The position numbers were made by a program, and so were the translations under genes. The notes under the pieces are model-generated. The model made no database searches. It was not told the origin of the DNA and saw only the letters and a program-made list of their open reading frames with translations. From Methylococcaceae bacterium (GTDB taxonomy: Bacteria; Pseudomonadota; Gammaproteobacteria; Methylococcales; Methylococcaceae): a stretch of 5,470 nt of DNA. Shown piece after piece: positions 1-5,470 of this stretch (position 1 is its first letter; the number at the start of each line of letters is the position of its first letter). The stretch spans positions 1 through 5,470 of the forward strand of contig JAJRDJ010000461.1 in the NCBI GenBank assembly GCA_028678445.1, written 5' to 3'.

Positions 1-197
1 GAGGCCAACAGATCACTGAAATAGTCGGTCAGTTGCGCCGCGGTGAGCGCATCGAGTCGGTGGCCGAAGTACGCATCGGCCCGGCGGAAGGCCCGTGCGT
101 AAGCCTCGATGGTTTTTGGTTGCAAGCCCTTGAGCTTGAGATGCTTGAGGTGGAATTGGTAAAGGCGGTCGAAGTCCGTTGCGGATGGGGAACTCAT
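1..197 (-). CDS. Tyrosine recombinase/integrase, N-terminal part (runs off left edge)
   Basis: This is the first 65 codons of a reading frame open to the window edge, beginning ATG at 197 with a GAGG Shine-Dalgarno at 207-210, nine bases upstream. The translation starts MSSPSATDFDRLYQFHLKHL and continues with KGLQPKTIEAYARAFRRADAYF. That is the helical SAM-like core-binding domain of phage-type integrases: residues about 8-65, with the typical KTIEAYARA...R segment. The wording closely resembles the tyrosine recombinases often encoded just upstream of IS91-family transposases (recall of the family, not a search). The catalytic domain (R...HxxR...Y) is outside the window, so activity cannot be judged. 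It points the same way as the zinc operon but is separated from it by an inverted repeat. It probably marks the end of a mobile element. Confidence 0.78.
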   Translation of the reverse strand, partial: MSSPSATDFDRLYQFHLKHLKLKGLQPKTIEAYARAFRRADAYFGHRLDALTAAQLTDYFSDLLA

Positions 198-201
198 GTG
201 T

Positions 202-252
202 CGTAACCTCGCGATTTCCGTTGGAAGACCCCTTCCGGGGCGTGAGGTTACA
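202..252 (-). promoter_or_regulatory. Inverted repeat in integrase leader that would sequester its SD
   Basis: The arms 202-213 and 241-252 are inverted repeats, with GTAACCTC at 203-210 facing GAGGTTAC at 244-251. As minus-strand RNA, 11 of 12 positions pair, counting one G-U. Inside lies a smaller CCCC-GGAA-GGGG hairpin (229-240) with a GNRA-type loop. A competing stem of GGAAG with CTTCC (223-227 and 232-236) is also possible. The 3' arm contains the GAGG Shine-Dalgarno of the integrase, so a transcript entering from the upstream operon would hide the ribosome site, while one starting inside the repeat would not. No U-tract follows, so it is not a classical intrinsic terminator. Pairing is seen in the sequence; the regulatory role is inferred. 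Confidence 0.55.
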
Positions 253-254
253 TT

Positions 255-419
255 CTATGAGCGCAGGCATCCGTTTTCTCCGCGAAGCGGCTCCGTCCAA
301 CTCAGGATTTTCAGCCGTTCGGCGACATAGTCAGGCGTCAGGGGGATGCCGCAGTGCACGGTGATGCATTCCCGCCAACCCGTATAGTGAGTGGGCATCC
401 AGTCGGGTACCGTGTTCAT
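255..419 (-). CDS. Unrecognised 54-residue protein, coupled to dksA2
   Basis: The start is ATG at 419, only four bases after the DksA stop. A strong GAGGA Shine-Dalgarno (428-432) is embedded in the last DksA codons, eight bases from the ATG. The open frame continues further upstream, but that part overlaps dksA in another frame and is only a shadow. The product begins MNTVPDWMPTHYTGWRECIT and then VHCGIPLTPDYVAERLKIL. It has three Trp (7, 15, 41), three Cys (18, 23, 51) and two His (11, 22), with no signal peptide or membrane segment. The first 39 residues look like a structured, conserved domain. The tail (40-54, rich in Glu, Gly and Arg) reads differently and lies next to the mobile-element junction, so the gene may be a truncated N-terminus. 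Function unknown; Cys/His metal binding is possible but unproven. Confidence 0.6.
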   Translation of the reverse strand: MNTVPDWMPTHYTGWRECITVHCGIPLTPDYVAERLKILSWTEPLRGENGCLRS

Positions 420-423
420 GCGG

Positions 424-861
424 TTAGTCCTCGTAAAGGGATTTATAGTGTTCCCGGCTTTTTTGGGCATCCAGAGAGAGCCGGGCCGTGGGGCGCGCCA
501 GCAGGCGCCCCAGACCGATGGGTTCGCCGGAGTCTTCACAGAATCCGTAACCGCCGGTTTCAATCCGTCCGAGGGCGCGCTCGATGCGTTCGAGCAGCTT
601 GCGCTCGCGATCGCGAACCCGCAGCGTTCTAAGGTACTCCTCTTCCAGCGTGGCCCGGTCCGAGGGGTCAGCGACATGCTCGGCTTCGCGCAGGTCCGTG
701 ACCAAAGTCTGGGCGCTCTGCATGACATCCTTGCGCATGGCCAGTAATCGGCTTTTAAAAAAAGCGAGCTGGCAGGAATTCATGTACTCGCTTTCAGGCA
801 TCTCCAGAAGATCCGCTTCGGTCAGGTCGGGCCTGTTTTCGGATACGGTTGCCGTTGACAT
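424..861 (-). CDS. dksA2: Zinc-independent DksA paralog (DksA2-like), RNA polymerase-binding factor
   Basis: DksA binds in the RNA polymerase secondary channel and, with ppGpp, retunes promoters such as those for rRNA. This 145-residue protein matches DksA along its length: the EYMNSCQLAFFKSRL segment at 25-39; the coiled coil, whose tip (DPSDRA, Asp65, Asp68, Ala70) keeps the acidic residues known to matter in E. coli DksA; the RDRERKLLERIERAL return helix at 83-97; and the GYGFCEDSGEPIGLGRL zinc-finger region. Classical DksA has four zinc ligands (CxxC...CxxC). Here only Cys108 remains: the second position is Ser111, and LSLDAQ (128-133) replaces the second CxxC pair. That is the pattern of Pseudomonas DksA2, a Zur-repressed, zinc-independent substitute. 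The ATG at 861 lies two bases after the fhcA stop, so translation is probably coupled. Context and missing ligands agree on a zinc-starvation role. Confidence 0.93.
   Translation of the reverse strand: MSTATVSENRPDLTEADLLEMPESEYMNSCQLAFFKSRLLAMRKDVMQSAQTLVTDLREAEHVADPSDRATLEEEYLRTLRVRDRERKLLERIERALGRIETGGYGFCEDSGEPIGLGRLLARPTARLSLDAQKSREHYKSLYED
428..432 (-). promoter_or_regulatory. Shine-Dalgarno GAGGA inside the end of dksA2
   Basis: The codons for the final Glu-Asp of the DksA paralog create GAGGA eight bases before the ATG at 419. This decides the start of the 54-residue gene and implies that its translation is coupled to dksA2. Confidence 0.65.
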
Positions 862-863
862 GT

Positions 864-2516
864 TCAGGCGCCCAGGGTGGGATGACGATGGAAGCGGCTG
901 GATTCGGGGCTGCCAAACCAGGCATCGTTGAGCATGTAATGCTCCAGGGAAAGGCTGTAGAAGCGATCGAAATAGACTTTGATGTCCCGCTCGATCCGGT
1001 GATCGAATTCAGGCGCGATCACTTGGGTGGCACCCTTGAGCCGCTGAATCACCTCGCCGGATTTCACGACCAGCGCGCCGTTCTTGAAGACCAGCTCGGC
1101 GCGCGAAAACATGACATCCCGGTCCGGCTGATCCCGGTATACCGCGATGTCGGCCACGGCGCCGGGGGCAAGGCGTCCGCGGTCGGCCAGCCCCAGCAGC
1201 CGGGCAGCGGCGGTGCGGGTCATGATGGCGATCTCGTAGAGCGTGAACTCTTTTTTGAGATGCCTCAGTAAACTCAGTTCAGCGACTTCCGGATGGATTT
1301 TTTTGAGACACTCCAGGCGGTAGTCATAATCCATGAGCAAGCGAAACAGTTGCGGATAGCGGGTAAAGGGTGCGCCATTGGGGTGATCGGTGGTGAAGAA
1401 CACGCGCCATGGGTCGTCAGCCAACAGGAAAATCTCCAGTCCGATGGCCCATTGCAGACTGTTGACGAAACTGGACTCGCGGTAACGGTAGGGCACGACA
1501 CCGCCGCCGCCCTCGCATTCGGCATCCCAGGCGACCCATTTCGCCGGGCTGGCGTCGTCGCGACGGCTGTACTGAGCGATCACATCCCCGGAAATCGTGA
1601 CCGTCTGGCCAAAGAGCACCTGACCGACGTCCATGGTGATATTGGGGTGACGCCGGAACCCATCCATAAGCCGCGCCGCTGCCGAGGAGAAGGCACGAGG
1701 CCCCTCCTGCCCGTAGCCATAGAACTGGATATGGGCGAGATGCATGGGCAGACCCTGGGCGGCTTCCATGGTCGCCAGCGCGGTTTCGACATTGCCGGGC
1801 ACGCCGAGGTTGTTGCAGTGGACATGGACCGGATGGGGCAGACCGATCTCGCAGGCCGCCCGCTGGAGGGTTTGCAGGATCGTTCGGGAGCTGACGCCAT
1901 AGACAGGGACGACATCGTCCAGGCCAAACTGGCGCACGTTCCACTTGAAGGCATTGGCCCCGCCGGCGTTGATGACCTTCAGCCCTAGGCAGCGGGTGGC
2001 CTGGATGGTCCATGCCACATAGTCGTTGACCTGAGACTGGCTGGCGCCATGGCGCAGGAGTCTCAGGAGAAAGTCGTCGCTCCCGAGGATCGCCAGACCG
2101 GCGGTGTCAATGATCGGAATATCCGCCATTTGCAGATGGGCATCCAGGGCGTTTACAGGTAGAACGGCCGGCTCCACGACGGTGGTGTAGCCCATTTGGG
2201 CATAGCGGTAGCCGGTTTCGACAGTGGACCAGCGTGCCGTCGAATGCGGATGTCCCAGTCGCCGTGCCATGTAATTGCGATGCTGTTCCGGCAACAAAAG
2301 CCTGGCCGTGTTGACGTTGCCGCCCGCGATGTGGCTATGGATGTCGATGCCACCCGCCATGACTACGAGGCCGCTCACCTCGTGTATCGCGTCGAAATGG
2401 GCGCCCGGTCCGGGATCGTCGCGGATCCTGCCGTCCTCGATAAACAGGTCGCGGACCTCGCCGTCCCAAGCCTGCGAAGGGTCATAAACCCGTCCACCTG
2501 TGAGCCGGATACGCAT
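864..2516 (-). CDS. fhcA: FhcA/FwdA-like formylmethanofuran dehydrogenase or hydrolase subunit A
   Basis: FhcA is the amidohydrolase subunit of the formyltransferase/hydrolase complex. In aerobic methylotrophs that complex releases formate from formyl-methanofuran made from formyl-H4MPT; the archaeal counterpart is FwdA/FmdA. The 550 residues fit the family's usual length. The diagnostic HSHIAGGNVNTARLL is at 60-74. The expected dinuclear-metal ligands are all present: His60 and His62; Lys180 in GLKVINAGG (the probable carboxylated lysine); His231/His233 in HVHCNNLG; His259/His262 in HLAHIQFYGYG; and Asp377 in TTDHPNGAPF. A composite amidohydrolase beta domain frames the barrel (residues 1-55 and about 445-500). 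The protein is probably cytoplasmic. The ATG at 2516 lies three bases after the DUF1826 stop, and the gene ends two bases before dksA2. Oddly, no fhcB, fhcD or fhcC adjoins it. Instead it sits in a zinc-homeostasis operon, which suggests a paralog. The family call is strong; the role here is inferred. Confidence 0.92.
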   Translation of the reverse strand: MRIRLTGGRVYDPSQAWDGEVRDLFIEDGRIRDDPGPGAHFDAIHEVSGLVVMAGGIDIHSHIAGGNVNTARLLLPEQHRNYMARRLGHPHSTARWSTVETGYRYAQMGYTTVVEPAVLPVNALDAHLQMADIPIIDTAGLAILGSDDFLLRLLRHGASQSQVNDYVAWTIQATRCLGLKVINAGGANAFKWNVRQFGLDDVVPVYGVSSRTILQTLQRAACEIGLPHPVHVHCNNLGVPGNVETALATMEAAQGLPMHLAHIQFYGYGQEGPRAFSSAAARLMDGFRRHPNITMDVGQVLFGQTVTISGDVIAQYSRRDDASPAKWVAWDAECEGGGGVVPYRYRESSFVNSLQWAIGLEIFLLADDPWRVFFTTDHPNGAPFTRYPQLFRLLMDYDYRLECLKKIHPEVAELSLLRHLKKEFTLYEIAIMTRTAAARLLGLADRGRLAPGAVADIAVYRDQPDRDVMFSRAELVFKNGALVVKSGEVIQRLKGATQVIAPEFDHRIERDIKVYFDRFYSLSLEHYMLNDAWFGSPESSRFHRHPTLGA

Positions 2517-2519
2517 GGC

Positions 2520-3179
2520 TCAAAGCCAATCCAGCGTCATCAGCAGCCGTTTTGGCCTGTCGCCACCGGGCTTGGGAGAACGATGAACCGCGCCGCGGCC
2601 TTCGTTGCCCTCCCATTTCTCGCCTTTCAGCAGGCCTACGGCGTAGGCGGGTAGCCGCTGGATGGCGGCGGGATCACGGATGATGCCGGAGGTTTCGTCA
2701 GGCAGGCCGCAGGCGCCTGGACCGAGTTTGCCGCGGTCGACCGCGTATTCGGGCAGCCACTCGGTCCCGCATCCTCCATAGGTGCAGATCAGCCGGACGG
2801 GAACCCGATCGACATGAAAACGGGGGCACATGGCCTTATCCAGGATATGTGTCCGAAAGCCGATACGGCCCGCTGCGAAAAGGTCCCGGAACAGGTCGAG
2901 CAGATAGTTGACGTCGTCTGCCCAGGCGGCTGAATGGGGGAGGGGTTTCAGTGTCTCTGGTATTCGTAACCTTTCGCCCTGAATGGCTTGTTCTATTTCA
3001 AGCGCTTCGCGCTGGGTAAGCAGGGTATTGGTAAAGCGCTGCACGGCGGGGTCGATGTCCCGCTCCAGAATGCAGAGGTTGACCTCTGGTTCGTAAATCC
3101 AGGCCAGATCGGCAGGGTCACGACTGACGATGGTTCTCGGTTCGGGTGTGGCAAAAGCGATTGGGGCTAGGCTGGCCAT
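2520..3179 (-). CDS. DUF1826 domain protein, companion of zinc-homeostasis genes
   Basis: This 219-residue soluble protein resembles the DUF1826 family, which is found beside COG0523 GTPases and metal transporters and has no established biochemical role (family knowledge by recall). The most conserved-looking stretch is CPRFHVDRVPVRLICTY at 118-134, followed by GTEWLPEYAVDRGKLGPG. A second one near the C-terminus is AVHRSP at 197-202, then RLLMTLDW at 211-218. A His-x-Asp pair (His122, Asp124) with a later His-Arg (His199, Arg200) recalls the metal triad of cupin-fold dioxygenases; that is an inference. I chose ATG at 3179, 11 bases after the ZIP stop; a TTG at 3194 overlapping that stop would add five residues. 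There is no signal peptide. The gene lies three bases before fhcA. Confidence 0.8.
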   Translation of the reverse strand: MASLAPIAFATPEPRTIVSRDPADLAWIYEPEVNLCILERDIDPAVQRFTNTLLTQREALEIEQAIQGERLRIPETLKPLPHSAAWADDVNYLLDLFRDLFAAGRIGFRTHILDKAMCPRFHVDRVPVRLICTYGGCGTEWLPEYAVDRGKLGPGACGLPDETSGIIRDPAAIQRLPAYAVGLLKGEKWEGNEGRGAVHRSPKPGGDRPKRLLMTLDWL

Positions 3180-3190
3180 GGTAGATGGAC

Positions 3191-3979
3191 TCAAGGATTA
3201 AAGCGTTGATGCAGACTTTCCAGCACCGCCACGGATTGCATGAATCCGATACCGAAGGCGAATGTAATCACCTGTCCCCAGGCGGGTTCGGATTGGGTGG
3301 CGTGCAGGGCGGGTATGAAATCGGAGGCGGCGATGTAGATGAAGCCTCCGGCTGCCAGCGGCAACAGCAAGGTCAGGGACTGCTCGGCATAGTGGCCCAG
3401 CAGCCAGGTGGCGGCGATTCCAGCCAGTACGGTCATTGAACAGTAAAAGTTGTAGCGGATCGCTTCGGCGGGTTTGTAACCGCCATGGATCAACGCGCCC
3501 ACGTCGCCAATCTCCTGGGGGATTTCATGGGCAACGATGGCCAGCGTGGTGGTGGCCCCAAGCCAGGGGTCGACCCAGAAACTGCCGGCGATGAGGATGC
3601 CGTCGATAAAGTTGTGCACCGCGTCGCCGATCAGGTTCATGCGCGCCATGGGCAGAATCTGGTTCGCTCCGGGGCTTGCAATGGGTTCGTGGTCATGGCG
3701 CCATCGAACCAGCTTTTCCAGGACGAAAAAGAGGAAAACACCCCCGAGAACGGCCAGGCAGACTTCGCCGACATTGCCATGGCGGGCGACTGCATCCGGA
3801 ATCAGGTGGATGAAGGCATCACCCAGCAGAACGCCAACCGCCAACCCAACCATATTGGGTATCCAGCGCCGCAGGCGTTCCGGTTCCAGCCACAGGACAA
3901 AGACCCCGGACAGGGACACCAGGCTGATGACTGCACCCGCGGCCATCGCCAGAAGGCCCGCTTGGGAATGAGTGATCAT
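3191..3979 (-). CDS. ZIP-family metal transporter (probable zinc importer)
   Basis: ZIP proteins move Zn2+ or other divalent metals across the inner membrane into the cytoplasm. This 262-residue protein has about eight hydrophobic segments, roughly at 8-30, 42-62, 72-90, 115-133, 142-165, 180-196, 202-222 and 236-254. Both metal-site signatures are present: DAVHNFIDGILIAGSF (119-134; His122, Asn123, Asp126) and VAHEIPQEIGDVGAL (149-163; His151, Glu152, Gln155, Glu156). The loop before the fourth segment carries a short RHDHE metal-binding stretch (His95, His97) rather than a long His-rich tail. The ATG at 3979 is four bases past the COG0523 stop. The neighbours favour zinc as substrate; Fe or Mn cannot be excluded because ZIPs of this GufA/ZupT type are broad. 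Confidence 0.93.
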   Translation of the reverse strand: MITHSQAGLLAMAAGAVISLVSLSGVFVLWLEPERLRRWIPNMVGLAVGVLLGDAFIHLIPDAVARHGNVGEVCLAVLGGVFLFFVLEKLVRWRHDHEPIASPGANQILPMARMNLIGDAVHNFIDGILIAGSFWVDPWLGATTTLAIVAHEIPQEIGDVGALIHGGYKPAEAIRYNFYCSMTVLAGIAATWLLGHYAEQSLTLLLPLAAGGFIYIAASDFIPALHATQSEPAWGQVITFAFGIGFMQSVAVLESLHQRFNP

Positions 3980-3983
3980 GGTT

Positions 3984-5192
3984 TTATGAGGGCTCGGTCT
4001 CGGTTATTACCGGCCAGGCGGGGAACTGATCAGTGTAGTTGCGCCAGGCATTCGGTCCCGCCACCATTTCCCGGTCCGTCAGCAGGCAGGCATCCAGTTC
4101 GGCGCGCAGGGTGGCTGCATGGAGGTTCTGGCCGATGAACACCAGTTCCTGTCGCCGGTCACCGAAGGGTTCAGCCCAGTCCTGTCGGATTTCCTCGAGG
4201 ATTTCCGGTTCATCCGGCCACTGCTCGGACGGAACCGTCGCCCACCAGCGGCCGGCCGCCGCATGGTGCATGATTCCGCCCGCTTGCGACCAGGTGCCGG
4301 CCATGTCGTTGCGGGAAGCGAGCCAGAAAAAGCCTTTTGATCTCAGGAGTGTGCCGTTGTCATGTCCGCCTTCATGCAGGAAGTGGTGAAACCGTTCTGG
4401 ATGAAACGGGCGGCGGGCCCGGTAGCTGAAGGCGCTGATGCCATATTCTTCGGTTTCCGGGGTGTGCTGACCCTGCATTTCCTTCATCCAGCCGGGTGCC
4501 TGCTCAGCCTTGTCAAAATCAAACAATCGGGTGTTGAGGATTTTATTCAAAGGTGCCCGGCCCATCACCATGGGCTGGATGTCAGCCTCGGGGTTGAGTT
4601 GGTGCAGGATGGCGGTGAGATTGCACAGTTCGTCTTGGCTGACCAGGTCGGCCTTGCTGATCAGGATTACGTTGGCGAACTCCACTTGGTCCACGAGCAG
4701 GTCGGCAATATTGCGGGTGTCGTCTTCGTCCAGGGACTGGTCGATTTCGCTAAGGTCCGGGGCCTCCAGGAAATGGTGCATGAAGTTGACGGCATCGACG
4801 ACCGTGACCAGGGTGTCAAGCCGGGACAGGTCCGACAGGCTCTGGCCACTCTCATCGCGGAAGGTGAAGGTCTCGGCGATGGGCAGCGGTTCTGCAATCC
4901 CTGTCGATTCGATCACGAGATAATCAAATCGCCCTTCCCGGGCCAGCTTGCCGACTTCCAGCAGCAGGTCCTCGCGCAGGGTGCAGCAGATACAGCCATT
5001 GCTCATTTCCACCAGCTTTTCTTCGGCGCGATTGAGCTGGACTTCGTTCCGCACCAGGGCGGCGTCGATGTTGACCTCGCTCATGTCGTTGACGATGACG
5101 GCCACCCGGCGATTCTCGCGGTTGGCGAGTATGTGGTTGAGCAGGGTGGTCTTGCCGGCGCCGAGAAAGCCGGACAGCACGGTGACGGGCAA
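3984..5192 (-). CDS. COG0523/CobW-family GTPase, putative zinc metallochaperone
   Basis: COG0523 G3E-family GTPases hand metals to client proteins; the zinc-starvation members (ZigA/ZagA/ZNG1 type) are usually Zur-controlled. With the TTG start the protein has 402 residues. Walker A is GFLGAGKT (8-15). The hallmark CxCC metal site is NGCICC (Cys67, Cys69, Cys70), and the nucleotide/switch region is ESTGIAEP (95-102). The guanine motif is SKAD (179-182) in place of NKxD, as is common in this family. The CobW C-terminal domain begins near residue 252 and is rich in His (269, 270, 273, 277, 309, 310). The start is uncertain: TTG at 5192 has no Shine-Dalgarno and leaves almost no residues before the first beta strand. 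The frame stays open upstream to an ATA at 5222, eight bases after the receptor stop. Subfamily and client are not determined by sequence alone. Confidence 0.94.
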   Translation of the reverse strand: MPVTVLSGFLGAGKTTLLNHILANRENRRVAVIVNDMSEVNIDAALVRNEVQLNRAEEKLVEMSNGCICCTLREDLLLEVGKLAREGRFDYLVIESTGIAEPLPIAETFTFRDESGQSLSDLSRLDTLVTVVDAVNFMHHFLEAPDLSEIDQSLDEDDTRNIADLLVDQVEFANVILISKADLVSQDELCNLTAILHQLNPEADIQPMVMGRAPLNKILNTRLFDFDKAEQAPGWMKEMQGQHTPETEEYGISAFSYRARRPFHPERFHHFLHEGGHDNGTLLRSKGFFWLASRNDMAGTWSQAGGIMHHAAAGRWWATVPSEQWPDEPEILEEIRQDWAEPFGDRRQELVFIGQNLHAATLRAELDACLLTDREMVAGPNAWRNYTDQFPAWPVITETEPS

Positions 5193-5230
5193 GCGGGATG
5201 GGGGTTGTGGCTGCGGGTTTATGGTGGGTT

Positions 5231-5470
5231 CTAGTAGCTGATCTGGAAGCCCACCTGCACCCCACGTCCCGGCTCGGGGGCAAAGTTCTTGAGGTAGGAG
5301 GTCGAGTTGCGGATGTTCTGATCCAGCAAGTTGTTGCCCTTGAGAAAGAACAGCAGTTTGCTGTCGGCAAAGGATTTCGCCTCGTACTGCACGCCAACAT
5401 TCATCAGCACCCAGCCGGGCGTGGTGGTTTCGTTCTCACTGGCGTCATTCTGGGCTTCCCCGCGGGTGAC
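5231..5470 (-). CDS. TonB-dependent outer-membrane receptor, C-terminal part (runs off right edge)
   Basis: This is the last 79 codons of a frame open to the right window edge, ending in TAG at 5231-5233. The translation contains PGWVLMNVGVQYEAKS, then LLFFLKGNNLLDQNIRNSTS, and ends EPGRGVQVGFQISY. These are the last barrel strands and the NLLD loop of TonB-dependent receptors, with the terminal aromatic residue used as an outer-membrane assembly signal. The RNSTSYLKNFAPEPGRG wording is like ZnuD-type zinc receptors (recall). With COG0523 and ZIP genes immediately downstream, energised zinc (or zinc-chelate) uptake across the outer membrane is the best guess. The plug domain, TonB box, signal peptide and promoter lie outside, so the substrate is not proved. 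Confidence 0.88.
   Translation of the reverse strand, partial: VTRGEAQNDASENETTTPGWVLMNVGVQYEAKSFADSKLLFFLKGNNLLDQNIRNSTSYLKNFAPEPGRGVQVGFQISY

Larger units (their letters stand above)
1..252 (-). mobile_element. Probable end of an IS91-like or integrase-bearing element
   Basis: The recombinase start plus the structured inverted repeat before it look like the 5' terminus of a mobile element extending left beyond the window. The IS91-type assignment rests only on similarity of the integrase N-terminus to those associated with IS91 transposases. No transposase, no ori/ter consensus and no target duplication can be seen here. IS91 elements lack classical terminal repeats, so the right-hand boundary is approximate. 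It could lie anywhere from about 200 to 300, within or just beyond the 54-residue gene. Confidence 0.4.

Noticed and set aside
229..240. CCCC-GGAA-GGGG hairpin as an operon terminator
   Set aside because: The stem is only four base pairs and no T-tract follows on the minus strand, so an intrinsic terminator is not supported.
198..254. Zur-type operator in the GTAACCTC/GAGGTTAC repeat
   Set aside because: The arms do not resemble the AT-rich GTTATA-N-TATAAC type core, are separated by about 30 bases, and lie downstream of the zinc operon rather than before it.
420..728. Upstream extension of the small gene's frame to give a 157-residue protein
   Set aside because: This part overlaps dksA2 in another frame and is Arg/Ser/Pro-rich noise; only the part from ATG 419 has its own Shine-Dalgarno and protein-like sequence.
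1293..1988. 231-residue plus-strand frame opposite fhcA
   Set aside because: It lies entirely inside the well-supported fhcA coding region on the other strand, with no domain signature.
864..2516. Dihydroorotase (PyrC2), as found in the Pseudomonas Zur regulon
   Set aside because: Length (550 residues), HSHIAGGNVNTAR, HVHCNNLG and TTDHPNGAPF are specific to FwdA/FhcA, not to dihydroorotases of about 350-450 residues.
3485..4138. 217-residue plus-strand frame across the ZIP/COG0523 junction
   Set aside because: It spans the junction of two real genes on the opposite strand; the translation is low-complexity and Gln/Arg-rich without motifs.
4362..5234. 290-residue open frame on the plus strand opposite the COG0523 gene
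   Set aside because: It is antisense to a clear GTPase gene, has no recognisable motif, and is a frame shadow typical of GC-rich coding DNA.
4924..5400. 158-residue minus-strand frame across the receptor/COG0523 boundary
   Set aside because: It is an alternative frame of the receptor C-terminus and COG0523 N-terminus, Arg- and Pro-rich, with no motif.

Overview
The window suggests a GC-rich Gram-negative bacterium, most likely a proteobacterial (perhaps gammaproteobacterial) methylotroph or methanotroph. Three things point there: a TonB-dependent outer-membrane receptor, a DksA-type transcription factor, and an FhcA/FwdA-type subunit of the formyl-methanofuran / formyl-H4MPT C1 pathway. The species cannot be named from this sequence.

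All real genes lie on the minus strand, so transcription runs from the right edge to the left. In order they are: the last 79 codons of a TonB-dependent receptor (5231-5470); a COG0523/CobW-family GTPase metallochaperone (3984-5192); a ZIP-family metal transporter (3191-3979); a DUF1826 protein (2520-3179); an FhcA-like dinuclear amidohydrolase (864-2516); a DksA paralog that has lost its zinc-finger cysteines (424-861); and an unrecognised 54-residue protein (255-419). From the COG0523 stop to the 54-residue gene the spacings are 2-11 bp, so these look like one translationally coupled operon. The promoter must lie beyond the right edge; no Zur-type operator is visible inside the window.

The set reads as a zinc-limitation module. 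It covers outer-membrane uptake (TonB receptor), inner-membrane uptake (ZIP), intracellular metal allocation (COG0523) and a zinc-independent replacement for a zinc protein (cysteine-poor DksA, like Pseudomonas DksA2). DUF1826 is a companion of unknown chemistry. The surprise is a full-length fhcA with all expected metal ligands between DUF1826 and dksA2, rather than next to fhcB/D/C. It may be a zinc-economy paralog or a C1 enzyme prioritised for metal during starvation, which would link zinc status to formaldehyde oxidation.

At the left edge (1-about 252) the operon meets the start of a tyrosine recombinase resembling those that accompany IS91-type transposases. Its Shine-Dalgarno sequence lies in one arm of a long inverted repeat, so the leader may block translation of the recombinase by read-through from the operon. 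The 54-residue gene next to this junction may be a remnant truncated by the element. There is no gene-free stretch longer than 300 bases.
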